64,000 bases of DNA, taken from Salinimicrobium soli. GTDB taxonomy: Bacteria > Bacteroidota > Bacteroidia > Flavobacteriales > Flavobacteriaceae. Every line of letters starts with the position of its first letter. Within the stretch, counting starts at the first letter, position 1. The DNA lies in the NCBI RefSeq assembly GCF_048323655.1, contig NZ_JBLUWW010000002.1:1-64000 (forward strand), read 5' to 3'. Shown in pieces: positions 17,162 through 26,466 of this stretch. The notes below the pieces were generated by a model that saw only the letters and a list, made by a program, of their open reading frames with translations, ran no database searches and was not told the origin of the DNA. The position numbers were made by a program, and so were the translations under genes.

Positions 17162-18505
17162 ATGTCAAACGACATTAGAATTAAAAGAGGGCTAACTCTA
17201 CGACTTAAAGGGGAGGCAGAGAAGACTATGGTCGATGCACCCCGCTCGAAAACCTTTGCTGTAAAACCACCGGACTTTCATTCGGTTGTGCCGAAAATGG
17301 TAGTAAAAGAAGGTGCTAAAGTACAGGCCGGAGATGAACTGTTCTTCTCAAAATATGCTGAGTCCGTGAGATTTACTTCTCCCGTTAGCGGTACTCTAAA
17401 AGAAGTTAAGCGAGGCGAAAAACGCCGTATCATGGAAGTTGTTATCGAAGCTGATGCAACCGATACGTATCGTGATTTTGGTACTCTTGATCCCGTTTCA
17501 GCTGATGCTAACGCGGTAAAGGAAAAAATGCTGAACAGTGGAGCCTGGGCTTTCATCAATCAGCGACCTTACGATATTATTGCAGATCCAAAGGATAACC
17601 CAAAAGCTATCTTTGTTTCAGCCATGAACACTGCGCCATTGTCTGCCGATGTGGAATTCATTCTGAAGGACAGAATGGATGCTTTCCAGGCTGGACTTAA
17701 TGCTCTTGGGAAATTAACTTCTGGAAAAGTACACGTTTCTGTGGCTAAGGACAGCAGTTTGTTCAGCGGACTCAAAAATGTGGAAATGCATAAAGTTTCT
17801 GGACCACATCCTGCAGCGAACGTAGGGGTACAGATCCATCACATCGATCCAATCAATATTGGAGAGAGGGTTTGGACTGTTAATCCTGAAGATGTAGCTA
17901 CTATTGGTGAGCTTTTCCTTACCGGAAAGTTCAATGCCGTGCGCACCATTGCAGTTGCCGGAACTGAGGCTAAAGACCGTAAATACTTCCGTACCAAGAT
18001 AGGCGCCAATGTTACCGATCTTATTGGAGAGGTTAATGATAATGACGTGCGTATCATTTCAGGTGATGTGTTGACCGGCCAAAAGCTTAATAATGGGCAG
18101 TACATCGGGTTCTATCCAAATGAACTGACTTTGATCCCTGAAGGGAACAAGTACAGAATGTTTGGTTGGATGCCATTTACTTACAATAATATTCCTTCAA
18201 ATTCCCGTACTTCTTTGACGTGGTTGTTTCCGAAGAAAAAGTATGAGGTCAATACGAACCTTCACGGGGAAGAAAGAGCTTTGGTAGTGACCGGCGAAAT
18301 GGAAGAAGTAATGCCTATGGATATTTACCCGATGCAATTGCTTAAAGCATGTATGTCGGGAGACATCGAGAAAATGGAAAATCTCGGGATCTACGAAGTG
18401 GCTCCGGAAGATTTTGCACTGGTAGATTACGTGAATACTTCAAAAATTGAAGCTCAGGAAATAATTAGATTAGGGTTGGACTTAATGATCACAGAAGTTG
18501 GATAA
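17162..18505 (+). CDS. nqrA: Na+-translocating NADH:quinone reductase subunit A
   Basis: NqrA is the peripheral subunit of the six-subunit Na+-pumping NADH:ubiquinone/menaquinone oxidoreductase and contributes to quinone access. The 447-aa protein opens with IKRGLTLRLKGEAEKT, typical of the family, and contains the conserved HPAANVGVQIHHIDPI segment. No membrane segment is seen. It is first in an unbroken plus-strand operon nqrABCDEF and overlaps only a spurious TTG of nqrB. Confidence 0.96.
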   Translation: MSNDIRIKRGLTLRLKGEAEKTMVDAPRSKTFAVKPPDFHSVVPKMVVKEGAKVQAGDELFFSKYAESVRFTSPVSGTLKEVKRGEKRRIMEVVIEADATDTYRDFGTLDPVSADANAVKEKMLNSGAWAFINQRPYDIIADPKDNPKAIFVSAMNTAPLSADVEFILKDRMDAFQAGLNALGKLTSGKVHVSVAKDSSLFSGLKNVEMHKVSGPHPAANVGVQIHHIDPINIGERVWTVNPEDVATIGELFLTGKFNAVRTIAVAGTEAKDRKYFRTKIGANVTDLIGEVNDNDVRIISGDVLTGQKLNNGQYIGFYPNELTLIPEGNKYRMFGWMPFTYNNIPSNSRTSLTWLFPKKKYEVNTNLHGEERALVVTGEMEEVMPMDIYPMQLLKACMSGDIEKMENLGIYEVAPEDFALVDYVNTSKIEAQEIIRLGLDLMITEVG

Positions 18506-18515
18506 ACTGTTTACT

Positions 18516-19700
18516 ATGGAATGGATTAGACAAAAATTAGATAAATTCAAAGAACCCTTTGCTAAAGGGAAGAAATTGGAAAAGTATTCGCCTGCATTTA
18601 ATGCAATAGATACTTTTTTATTTACCCCTAATCACACTACCCGCAAAGGTGCGCATGTGCGTGATGCGGTAGATTTGAAAAGGGTAATGATCACCGTAGT
18701 GATCGCCCTAATCCCTGTACTTCTGTTTAGTATGTGGAATACAGGTTATCAATACCTGAGACAGGTGCAGCCGGAGGTTGATTTCTGGGAAGCTTTTGGT
18801 TATGGAGCCCTGGAGATACTTCCAATGATCGTGGTTTCTTATGCGGTTGGTCTGGGAATCGAATTCGCATTTGCAATTTTTAGAGGACATGAGGTGAACG
18901 AAGGTTATCTCGTTACCGGATTACTGATCCCTATGATCATGCCGGTGGGACTTCCGTTATGGATGCTTGCTATTTCTGTTGTCTTTGCAGTTGTTATCGG
19001 GAAAGAAGCTTTCGGTGGAACCGGAATGAATATTCTTAACCCGGCTTTGACTGCCAGGGCTTTCGCATTCTTCGCTTATCCAACTTATATGTCTGGTAAC
19101 AGCGTGTGGGTGATGAATGCTGCGGAAGTAGACGGAGTTTCAGGAGAGACCATCCTGGGAAGTTTAGCTGCAGGACAAAACGTAGAATACAGCGCAATGG
19201 ATATGTTCATGGGAATCATCCCGGGGTCTGTTTCAGAAACTTCGGCGGCCCTCATTCTTTTAGGAGCCTTGTTCCTGATCTTTACTAAGGTTGGAAGCTG
19301 GAGAATTATGGTGAGCGCTGTTATTGGAGCTATTGTAATGGGATTGATCTTTAATGCGCTTCCTTCACTGGGAATTGCAGGAAATGAATTAACAAACTTC
19401 CCCTGGTACCAACACCTGTTGGTAGGTGGTCTTATGTTCGGGATTGTATATATGGCTACAGATCCTGTATCGGCGGCACAGACATATAAAGGAAAATGGA
19501 TCTATGGATTCCTTATTGGATTCTTCTCCATTATGATCCGTGTTTTCAACCCTGCTTATCCGGAAGGAGTGATGTTAGCCATTCTTCTTATGAACGTTTT
19601 TGCTCCAACTATTGATCACTATGTGATCCAGGGCAACATCAAACGCAGATTGAAAAGAAAGAAAGCAGGTATTAACCAACAAGTTGAAACTGTAGTTTAG
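18516..19700 (+). CDS. nqrB: Na+-translocating NADH:quinone reductase subunit B
   Basis: NqrB is a multi-helix membrane subunit carrying covalent FMN and bound riboflavin. I choose the ATG at 18516 (MEWIRQKLDKF), 10 bp after the nqrA stop. An in-frame TTG at 18498 would add six residues and overlap nqrA. The FMN-attachment threonine is T242 in GSVSETSAA, matching the SxxxTSxA site of characterised NqrB. About ten hydrophobic segments and the motif GGTGMNILNPALTARAF are present. ApbE, which makes this FMN-Thr bond, is encoded downstream. Confidence 0.95.
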   Translation: MEWIRQKLDKFKEPFAKGKKLEKYSPAFNAIDTFLFTPNHTTRKGAHVRDAVDLKRVMITVVIALIPVLLFSMWNTGYQYLRQVQPEVDFWEAFGYGALEILPMIVVSYAVGLGIEFAFAIFRGHEVNEGYLVTGLLIPMIMPVGLPLWMLAISVVFAVVIGKEAFGGTGMNILNPALTARAFAFFAYPTYMSGNSVWVMNAAEVDGVSGETILGSLAAGQNVEYSAMDMFMGIIPGSVSETSAALILLGALFLIFTKVGSWRIMVSAVIGAIVMGLIFNALPSLGIAGNELTNFPWYQHLLVGGLMFGIVYMATDPVSAAQTYKGKWIYGFLIGFFSIMIRVFNPAYPEGVMLAILLMNVFAPTIDHYVIQGNIKRRLKRKKAGINQQVETVV

Positions 19701-19702
19701 TT

Positions 19703-20443
19703 ATGGAAGAGAAAACAGTAAATAAAACGAATTCCAACTCTTACACCTTTATATTCTCCATCGTTATGGTGGTGATAGTTGGGGTAGTCCTGGCATTTGC
19801 CGCTACGTCTTTACAGCCAAAGCAGTATGAGAATATGCGAAAGGAAAAAATGCAGAATATCCTTGCTACGGTTGGAGTTGAAACAGATCGTGAAGGAGCA
19901 AAGGAACTTTTTGACCAGTATATTACTGAGCAGGTGGTTCTTGACAATGAAGGTAAAGTTAAGGAGGGTGTGAACGCTTTTGACGTGGATCTTGCCAAGG
20001 AACTTAAAAAGCCTGCAAATGAGCAAAACTTTCCATTATACATTGCAGATGTGGAAGGAAAGGCTTATTACATTGTTCCATTAAGAGGAGCCGGACTTTG
20101 GAATGCCATTTTCGGGTACATTGCTCTTAAGGATGACGTGAACACTATCAAAGGTGCTGTATTTGATCACGTCGGGGAAACTCCGGGTCTTGGTGCAGAG
20201 ATCACTCAGGAGTGGTTCCGTCATAGATTTGATGATGAGAAGATCTTTGATGATAATGGAGAATTGGTTGGTGTATCTGTAGTGAAGGGTAATGCCAGTA
20301 CTTCCAAAGATGATAATAAAGTAGATGCGATTTCCGGAGCGACAATCACAGGTGACGGTGTTTCTGACATGATCTCTGAAAGACTTAATCACTATCTGCC
20401 TTATTTCAAGAGTAAAACAGATATTAAAGTTGCAAATAATTAG
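19703..20443 (+). CDS. nqrC: Na+-translocating NADH:quinone reductase subunit C
   Basis: NqrC has one N-terminal membrane helix (about residues 11-33) and a periplasmic FMN-binding domain. The flavinylation motif is S211-G-A-T214, with T214 the expected covalent FMN site. HVGETPGLGAEI near residue 155 is also conserved. The ATG lies 2 bp after the nqrB stop. Confidence 0.95.
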   Translation: MEEKTVNKTNSNSYTFIFSIVMVVIVGVVLAFAATSLQPKQYENMRKEKMQNILATVGVETDREGAKELFDQYITEQVVLDNEGKVKEGVNAFDVDLAKELKKPANEQNFPLYIADVEGKAYYIVPLRGAGLWNAIFGYIALKDDVNTIKGAVFDHVGETPGLGAEITQEWFRHRFDDEKIFDDNGELVGVSVVKGNASTSKDDNKVDAISGATITGDGVSDMISERLNHYLPYFKSKTDIKVANN

Positions 20444-20448
20444 GAATT

Positions 20449-21207
20449 ATGGCACAGGAAATAAAAAATACACCTGAGCAGTCTGCTGAGGTTTCAAAAG
20501 AAGAAAAGAAGAAAGCGATGGTACTTTTTCTTTCAGATTCTGAAGAAAAAGAGCATTTTCTTTCTAAAGCAAATAGAAAGCTTCTTACAGATCCGTTAGA
20601 TGATGACAACCCAATAACCGTGCAGGTACTTGGAATCTGTTCGGCATTAGCCATCACCGTACAGCTGGAACCGGCTATCGTAATGGCTATAGCTGTAATG
20701 GCGGTAATGGCTTTTAGTAACATGATCATTTCGTCGCTTAGAAATATGATCCCTAACCGTATTCGTATCATCGTACAGTTAGTAGTGGTTGCCTCTCTGG
20801 TAGCTTTGGTGGACCAGGTCTTGAGAGCTTATGCATACGATGTAAGTAAACAGTTGTCGGTATTCATTGGTCTTATCATTACCAACTGTATCGTAATGGG
20901 ACGTCTGGAAGCATTCGCATTGGGTAACGGAGTTTACAAGTCTTTCCTTGACGGAATTGGAAATGCTGCGGGATATGGTTTGATCCTTATCATTGTAGCG
21001 TTCTTCAGGGAGTTGCTTGGAGCCGGAAAATTATTCGGATACGAGGTACTGGGACATAAAGGAGCTACTCTTGCAGAATCTACAGGACTATATGCTCTTG
21101 GATATGAAAATAACGGATTGATGTTGCTGTCTCCAATGGCTCTTATTGTAGTTGGGATTATCATTTGGGTACAGCGCTCAAGGAACCGTAAATTAATTGA
21201 AGCCTAA
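20449..21207 (+). CDS. nqrD: Na+-translocating NADH:quinone reductase subunit D
   Basis: NqrD is an integral membrane subunit that, with NqrE, holds an iron centre mid-membrane. Six hydrophobic helices follow the conserved NPITVQVLGICSALAIT segment; C64 and the later TNCIVMGRLEAFA cysteine are the expected ligands. At 252 aa it is about 40 residues longer than enterobacterial and Vibrio NqrD. The excess is a hydrophilic, acidic/lysine-rich N-terminus (residues 1-38) before SKANRKLL. A later ATG at 20518 would shorten but not remove it. Confidence 0.94.
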   Translation: MAQEIKNTPEQSAEVSKEEKKKAMVLFLSDSEEKEHFLSKANRKLLTDPLDDDNPITVQVLGICSALAITVQLEPAIVMAIAVMAVMAFSNMIISSLRNMIPNRIRIIVQLVVVASLVALVDQVLRAYAYDVSKQLSVFIGLIITNCIVMGRLEAFALGNGVYKSFLDGIGNAAGYGLILIIVAFFRELLGAGKLFGYEVLGHKGATLAESTGLYALGYENNGLMLLSPMALIVVGIIIWVQRSRNRKLIEA

Positions 21208-21231
21208 TCTAGAACAGCAAAAAATTCAACT

Positions 21232-21846
21232 ATGGATTATATAAATTTATTCGTAAGGAGTATCTTCATTGAGAATATGGTATTTGCCTATTTCCTTGGA
21301 ATGTGCTCTTACCTTGCAGTATCTAAAACTGTAAAGACAGCAGTCGGATTAGGAGCTGCGGTGATCTTCGTACTAAGTATTACAGTACCTATCAACTTTT
21401 TACTTGATAACTATCTTTTAAGACCGGGAGCTTTAGCCTGGTTGGGAGAAGATTACGCAACCATTGACCTCAGTTTCCTTAGTTTCATCATGTTCATCGC
21501 GGTGATCGCGGCCATGGTTCAACTTGTGGAAATGATCGTAGAGAAATTCGCACCGGCTCTATACGGAGCGTTGGGAATTTTCCTTCCGTTGATCGCAGTT
21601 AACTGTGCTATCCTGGGAGGATCTTTGTTCATGCAACAGAAGGATTTTGCGGGTATTGGAGAATCTGTAACCTATGGATTAGGAAGTGGTATAGGATGGT
21701 TCCTGGCTATTCTTGGAATCGCTGCTATCCGTGAAAAGATCGCTTATTCCAATGTGCCGGCTCCGCTAAAAGGGCTTGGTATTACATTTATTATAACCGG
21801 ATTAATGGCCCTTGGGTTCATGAGTTTTATGGGAATCAAACTATAG
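21232..21846 (+). CDS. nqrE: Na+-translocating NADH:quinone reductase subunit E
   Basis: This 204-aa protein has six membrane helices and is homologous to NqrD in inverted topology. The family's conserved cysteines are at C25 (FLGMCSYLA) and C125 (IAVNCAILGG), expected to ligate the intramembrane iron centre. Length and start are normal. The gap to nqrF is 10 bp. Confidence 0.95.
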   Translation: MDYINLFVRSIFIENMVFAYFLGMCSYLAVSKTVKTAVGLGAAVIFVLSITVPINFLLDNYLLRPGALAWLGEDYATIDLSFLSFIMFIAVIAAMVQLVEMIVEKFAPALYGALGIFLPLIAVNCAILGGSLFMQQKDFAGIGESVTYGLGSGIGWFLAILGIAAIREKIAYSNVPAPLKGLGITFIITGLMALGFMSFMGIKL

Positions 21847-21856
21847 AGAGAAAGAA

Positions 21857-23146
21857 ATGGAAGTAATTATAGCAAGTGTAGTAGTATTTTTAGTATTAAT
21901 CTTACTATTGGTCGTCATTCTTTTGACAGCAAAGGCCAAATTGATCCCATCGGGCCCCGTTAAAATTAATGTGAACGGAGAAAAAGATCTTGAAGTAGGT
22001 TCAGGAGGAACCCTTTTGTCCACGCTGGGAGAGAACAAATTGTTCCTGCCTTCTGCGTGTGGTGGTGGTGGAACCTGTATCCAGTGTAAATGTATTGTTT
22101 CTGAAGGTGGAGGTACCATCCTTCCTACAGAGGAGCCTCACTTTACACGAAAAGAGATTGCACAGGGATGGCGTCTTGGTTGCCAGGTGAAAGTAAAGCA
22201 GGATATGAAGATCCAGATTCCGGAAGAAGTATTCGGCATCAAAAAATGGGAAGCTACTGTAGTAAGTAACTATAACGTGGCATCATTTATTAAGGAATTC
22301 GTAGTTGAGATTCCTGAGGATATGGACTATAAAGCCGGAGGATATATCCAGATCGAGATCCCTAAGTGTGAAGTGAAGTATGAAGATATGGATATCACCG
22401 CGCACCCTGAGGAACACCCGGGAGAACCTGATAAGTTCAAACTGGAGTGGGATAAATTTAACCTGTGGCCTCTTGTAATGAAAAACCCTGAGGTAGTGGA
22501 AAGAGCCTACTCTATGGCTTCTTATCCTGCGGAAGGAAGAAGGATCATGCTGAACGTTCGTGTTGCTACCCCACCATGGGATAGAGCAAAGAATGACTGG
22601 ATGACTGTAAACCCTGGAATCGCATCCTCCTATATCTTTAGCAAAAAGAAAGGTGATAAAGTAACTATTTCAGGACCTTATGGTGAATTCTTTATCAACC
22701 CTAGTGATTCTGAAATGTTATACGTGGGTGGTGGTGCCGGAATGGCTCCAATGCGTTCTCACTTATACCACCTTTTCAGAACTTTGAAAACGGGTAGAAA
22801 AGTTACTTACTGGTACGGTGGACGTTCTAAGCGTGAGTTGTTCTATACTGAGCACTTTAGAGCTTTGGAAAAAGATTTCCCGAACTTTAAGTTCTATATA
22901 GCACTTTCTGAACCTTTGGAAGAAGACAACTGGAAAGTTAAAGATGGATTGGACGGAGAAGGAGATGGATTCGTTGGATTCATTCACCAGGTGGTAATTG
23001 ACAACTACCTGAAACACCACGAAGAGCCTGAAGAAATTGAATTCTATTTCTGTGGACCTCCGTTGATGAACAAAGCGGTGGAGAAAATGGCCGAAGATTT
23101 CGGTGTGCCACCAGAGAATGTTCGTTTTGACGACTTTGGAGGATAG
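21857..23146 (+). CDS. nqrF: Na+-translocating NADH:quinone reductase subunit F
   Basis: NqrF is the NADH-oxidising subunit. One N-terminal membrane helix (residues 3-24) is followed by a plant-type [2Fe-2S] domain with ligands C68, C74, C77 and C109. Next come an FAD-binding ferredoxin-reductase domain (RAYSMASYP) and an NADH domain (GGGAGMAPMRSH; FCGPPLMN near the C-terminus). At 429 aa it is slightly longer than Vibrio NqrF. The operon ends 25 bp later in a strong terminator. Confidence 0.96.
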   Translation: MEVIIASVVVFLVLILLLVVILLTAKAKLIPSGPVKINVNGEKDLEVGSGGTLLSTLGENKLFLPSACGGGGTCIQCKCIVSEGGGTILPTEEPHFTRKEIAQGWRLGCQVKVKQDMKIQIPEEVFGIKKWEATVVSNYNVASFIKEFVVEIPEDMDYKAGGYIQIEIPKCEVKYEDMDITAHPEEHPGEPDKFKLEWDKFNLWPLVMKNPEVVERAYSMASYPAEGRRIMLNVRVATPPWDRAKNDWMTVNPGIASSYIFSKKKGDKVTISGPYGEFFINPSDSEMLYVGGGAGMAPMRSHLYHLFRTLKTGRKVTYWYGGRSKRELFYTEHFRALEKDFPNFKFYIALSEPLEEDNWKVKDGLDGEGDGFVGFIHQVVIDNYLKHHEEPEEIEFYFCGPPLMNKAVEKMAEDFGVPPENVRFDDFGG

Positions 23147-23170
23147 GAAACCTCTCATAAATATTGAAAA

Positions 23171-23198
23171 ACAGCCATCGAAAGATGGCTGTTTTTTT
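23171..23198 (+). terminator. Terminator of nqrABCDEF
   Basis: A perfect 9-bp stem ACAGCCATC / GATGGCTGT with GAAA loop is followed by a T8 run. Confidence 0.92.
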
Positions 23199-23205
23199 TG
23201 CCTTT

Positions 23206-23233
23206 TTTGAAACCTCTATTAACCGTACCTTTG
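23206..23233 (+). promoter_or_regulatory. Promoter of the 118-aa gene and apbE
   Basis: TTTG at 23206-23209 and a perfect TAnnTTTG box (TACCTTTG) at 23226-23233 are 16 bp apart, a little short. The ATG at 23238 is only 4 bp past the -7 box, so transcription would start at or next to the start codon (leaderless mRNA). Confidence 0.65.
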
Positions 23234-23237
23234 CCCC

Positions 23238-23594
23238 ATGGCTGATCTGTCTGAACAGGAATTGCACAATCTCGCGATGAATATCGTGGGAAAAGAACTT
23301 GAAGAACAGGGCTTCGAATTTCTCGGGGTTAACAGTGAATTCAAGAAAGACCCTCAGTTTGTGGTGCTGAAAAATAAGAAGATCCATTTCGTGATCGTAA
23401 GGGCGATCGAGTATCCTCATGATCCAAAAGAAGTGGATATGATCTTTCTGGAAACCATTAAACAGCACGCAAAGAAGTTCGACGCTATTACCTATTATGC
23501 AGGTGTAGGACTGGCCAACTCAAAAGATTATGAACTTCCGGTAAATTCTTCCGAAGATTATGTGGTTAACTATGACGGACTTCAGGAAATATAA
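23238..23594 (+). CDS. Small uncharacterised NQR-linked protein
   Basis: This 118-aa soluble, acidic protein has no signal peptide, membrane segment or cysteine. It has an alpha/beta appearance with strands FVVLKNKKIHFVIVRAI and ITYYAGVGLA. I recall similar short proteins beside nqr operons in Flavobacteriaceae, where they are often carelessly named NqrF; it lacks every NqrF domain. It lies between nqrF and apbE behind its own promoter and its 3' end overlaps the start of apbE, which suggests a role in NQR assembly or flavinylation. That role is inference only. Confidence 0.75.
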   Translation: MADLSEQELHNLAMNIVGKELEEQGFEFLGVNSEFKKDPQFVVLKNKKIHFVIVRAIEYPHDPKEVDMIFLETIKQHAKKFDAITYYAGVGLANSKDYELPVNSSEDYVVNYDGLQEI

Positions 23595-24588
23595 CTTCCT
23601 CTTACTTTTTTTTCTTTCCATTTCTTTTCTATCCTGCAATTCTGAATTGCCGACAAGGAAAGTGGCAGGGGAGGCGCTTGGAACAACTTATCACATCACT
23701 TATTTTGGCGATGTGGAATTAGAACCTGCCCTGGATTCCATTTTTGAGAGGGTAAATCAATCGATGAGCACTTACCGGGAAACCTCTGATATTTCTCGTC
23801 TCAACCGCGGAGAAGAAGTGCAGGTGGATTCACTTTTCCGAAATGTCTTCAGGCTTTCGCAGCAGGTGAATCGTGAAAGTAATGGATACTTTGATCCCAC
23901 AGTGGGTAACCTGGTGAATTTCTATGGTTTTGGACCGGAAAAAGGTTTAAAAGAGATCGATAGCAGCAAGATTGATTCTTTGATGCAGTATGTTGGGATT
24001 GAGAAAATACAGATCTCTTCCGAAGGAATAGTAAATAAAACTTCGCCGGAAGTGTATCTTGATTTCAATGCCATTGCAAAGGGCTACACCGTAGATCTTA
24101 TCGGCCATTACCTCGACACCCAAGATGTACAGAATTACCTTGTAGAATTAGGCGGAGAGCTTTTGGCAAAAGGGGAGAATCTTGAAAAAACTGCTCCGTG
24201 GCTGGTTGGGATCGATGATCCCGAACAGGCTGAAGGGGAACGCAGTCTCACTGCCGGAGTCAAACTTATTAATCGTGCTATGGCTACTTCCGGTAATTAC
24301 CGAAAGAACAGGTTGGATCCTGAAACCGGAAGAATGTACGTCCATACCGTCAATCCGTTGACAGGGCATGGAGAAAAGAGTGATGTGCTCAGCGCTTCAG
24401 TGCTCGCTGAAAATTGCGCGCTGGCTGATGCGTACGCAACTGCCTTTATGGCCATGGGATTTGAAGCATCCAGAGAGCTGCTTCAAAAACTTGAAGATGT
24501 TGATGCTTTTCTAATTTACGCTAAAGAAGACGGCAGCATGGGCAAATTTTCTACCGAAGGTTTTAAAGAAGTGCTTGTAGATCTCTAA
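23572..24588 (+). CDS. apbE: FAD:protein FMN transferase (lipoprotein)
   Basis: ApbE transfers FMN from FAD to a threonine in NqrB and NqrC, both encoded just upstream. A lipobox FLSC places the lipid-modified cysteine at C22, so the enzyme should be anchored on the periplasmic side. Family motifs are GTTYHITYF, MSTYRETSDISRLN, FDPTVGNLVNFYGFG, DFNAIAKGYTVDLIG and a C-terminal HTVNP near residue 260. The ATG at 23572 is preferred to one at 23560. The gene overlaps the preceding one by 23 bp and is probably co-transcribed with it. Confidence 0.94.
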   Translation: MTDFRKYNFLLLFFLSISFLSCNSELPTRKVAGEALGTTYHITYFGDVELEPALDSIFERVNQSMSTYRETSDISRLNRGEEVQVDSLFRNVFRLSQQVNRESNGYFDPTVGNLVNFYGFGPEKGLKEIDSSKIDSLMQYVGIEKIQISSEGIVNKTSPEVYLDFNAIAKGYTVDLIGHYLDTQDVQNYLVELGGELLAKGENLEKTAPWLVGIDDPEQAEGERSLTAGVKLINRAMATSGNYRKNRLDPETGRMYVHTVNPLTGHGEKSDVLSASVLAENCALADAYATAFMAMGFEASRELLQKLEDVDAFLIYAKEDGSMGKFSTEGFKEVLVDL

Positions 24589-24649
24589 TCAGAATAGAGA
24601 ATAAAGAGCATAGAAAAGAGACTCTGAAAAAATACTTTATAGCATTCTT

Positions 24650-24848
24650 CTCATCAGTTTGTCATTCTGAACGAAGCCTGGCGAAGTGAAGAATCTCTGC
24701 TTAGATCAAGGAATAAATAGAGTCTTAAAAATGTCATTTTTGGAACTCCTTTTTTGGATCATTTACTATTAACGAATTAACGAGTTAACGAATTCCGAAT
24801 TAACCAATCCCCAATTATCCAATCCCCAATTAACCAATCTTCGATTAA
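24650..24848. repeat. Intergenic REP-like element and AT-rich octamer array
   Basis: The gap holds GTCATTCTGAACGAAG with GAAGAATCTC, a common Bacteroidota dispersed element. From about 24771 there is a degenerate array of 7-8-bp words (AATTAACG, AATTAACC, AATCCCC). A similar array occurs at 54634-54668. Confidence 0.6.
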
Positions 24849-25616
24849 CTATTTTTTCGCCACCGGAATAATTTCTCCCTTAGCGAGCCTGTAACGATCC
24901 ACCAGGCCGGAATCCATCTTTGAGGTAAGATCAACTTCTTCCACTTTGAAACCGATGCTTCTCAGTTTATCAAAATAATCTCTTCCGTAAACCCGCACAT
25001 GATCGTACTGGCCAAAGATCTTAGCCCGCTCTTTTGGATCTGTGATGCTGTCGTCTTCAAAGGTTCCTTCCCTGTTTAGATCCTGTGGAATTTGAAGAAT
25101 AGCTGTTCCGCCGGGAGTCAGGATCCGGAATAATTCCTGCATCGCTTTCTCATCATCGGGGATATGTTCCAGCACATGATTACAGAGAATAAAATCAAAA
25201 CTGTTGTCTTCGAAAGGCAGATCGCAAATATCGGCTTTCACATCAGCTAAAGGCGACTCAAGGTCAGTCGTGGTGTAATCGAGGTTTTCAAGCTTCCGGA
25301 ATCGCTTGTAAAAAGCTTGTTCCGGAGCAAAATGTAAAACCTTATGCGGCGCGGTAAAGAAATTGGTGTGTTCCTTCAGGTAAAGCCATAAAAGACGGTG
25401 ACGCTCCAAAGAAAGGGTAGAGGGCGAAAGCACATTCTCCCGTTGATTCTCATAGCCGTAGGGAAGGAACTTTCTGAATGATTTTCCGTCAATTGGATCC
25501 GTATAATTATCACCCCGCAAACTGATCAAAAGAAAAGGCCTCGCCAGGTAGCTCAACCTAATCAATAATGGTCTCGGTACCCGGTTTAGAAAGAATTTAA
25601 AAAGTTTTTTGATCAT
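24849..25616 (-). CDS. Class I SAM-dependent methyltransferase
   Basis: This 255-aa protein has a Methyltransf_11-type core: VLHFAPEQ (about 90-97) in the motif I position, an acidic DLES end of strand 2, ICDLPFEDNSFDFILCNHVLEHI (motifs II/III) and ALxQIPQD. The N-terminal ~70 residues are basic and hydrophobic and may contact membrane. The substrate is unknown. It is last in a probable five-gene minus-strand operon (gpmI, thioredoxin-like, HAD, map, this gene), 29 bp after map. Confidence 0.85.
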   Translation of the reverse strand: MIKKLFKFFLNRVPRPLLIRLSYLARPFLLISLRGDNYTDPIDGKSFRKFLPYGYENQRENVLSPSTLSLERHRLLWLYLKEHTNFFTAPHKVLHFAPEQAFYKRFRKLENLDYTTTDLESPLADVKADICDLPFEDNSFDFILCNHVLEHIPDDEKAMQELFRILTPGGTAILQIPQDLNREGTFEDDSITDPKERAKIFGQYDHVRVYGRDYFDKLRSIGFKVEEVDLTSKMDSGLVDRYRLAKGEIIPVAKK

Positions 25617-25645
25617 AGTAGAAGACTCCTTCGGATGCCCGGGAT

Positions 25646-26464
25646 CTAAAATTCCATTTTATGAGCTCTGAACTCGTCCTCTTCATCGCTTTGGATGCCA
25701 AGGGCTTCATAAATATAGTGGAAAGTTGATAGTAGCTCGGGTTTTCCGTCTATGAGAGCCACATCGTGCTCAAAGTGAGCGCTCGGTTTATTGTCGGCCG
25801 TGAGGATAGTCCAGCCGTCCTTCAATTGTTTGATGCGGTGAGTACCGGCATTGATCATGGGTTCGATCGCCACAACCATACCTTCGATGAATTTCTTACC
25901 GCGGCCTCTTTTTCCGTAGTTCGGCATTTCGGGATCCTCGTGCATTTTTTCTCCCAATCCGTGACCAACCAGTTCTCTTACCACTCCAAACCCATGTTTT
26001 TCGGCGTACTGCTGAATAGCAAATCCAACATCACCTACCCGGTTTCCGGCCTTGAACTCTCTAATTCCTAAATAGAGCGATTCTTTTGTAACCCTTAGCA
26101 ACTTTTCTGTTTCAGGGTCTATTTCTCCAATAGCAAAAGTGTAAGCATGGTCTCCATAAAATCCATTTTTCAGAGCTCCGCAGTCAATCGAGATAATATC
26201 GCCTTCCTTTAAAGGTTCGTCATTCGGAATTCCGTGAACCACCTGTGCATTCGGACTCATGCAAAGGGAATTTGGAAAATCATACATTCCTAAGAAGCCG
26301 GGTTCTGCACCGTGATCGCGAATAAAGGTTTCAGCAAGTTTATCCAGGTGAAGCGTAGTCACTCCCGGTTTTACTTCCGAAGCCAGCATTCCCAGTGTCC
26401 TGGAAACGATTAACGCACTTTCCCTTAAAAGTTCAATTTCTTCTCTGCTCTTGGGTATGATCAT
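25646..26464 (-). CDS. map: Type I methionine aminopeptidase
   Basis: The enzyme removes initiator Met from nascent proteins. All five metal ligands of the pita-bread fold are present: D94, D105, H168, E201 and E232, plus H77 in VVHGIP. The 272-aa length is normal with a short extra C-terminal tail. It lies 2 bp after the HAD-like gene. This is a housekeeping gene in an unusual operon. Confidence 0.95.
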   Translation of the reverse strand: MIIPKSREEIELLRESALIVSRTLGMLASEVKPGVTTLHLDKLAETFIRDHGAEPGFLGMYDFPNSLCMSPNAQVVHGIPNDEPLKEGDIISIDCGALKNGFYGDHAYTFAIGEIDPETEKLLRVTKESLYLGIREFKAGNRVGDVGFAIQQYAEKHGFGVVRELVGHGLGEKMHEDPEMPNYGKRGRGKKFIEGMVVAIEPMINAGTHRIKQLKDGWTILTADNKPSAHFEHDVALIDGKPELLSTFHYIYEALGIQSDEEDEFRAHKMEF

Positions 26465-26466
26465 GA

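Noticed and set aside
18498..18515. TTG start adding six residues to NqrB
   Set aside because: It lies within nqrA, and an ATG with normal spacing is available at 18516.
23238..23594. Naming the 118-aa gene NqrF
   Set aside because: It has no iron-sulfur, FAD or NADH motif; true NqrF is at 21857-23146.
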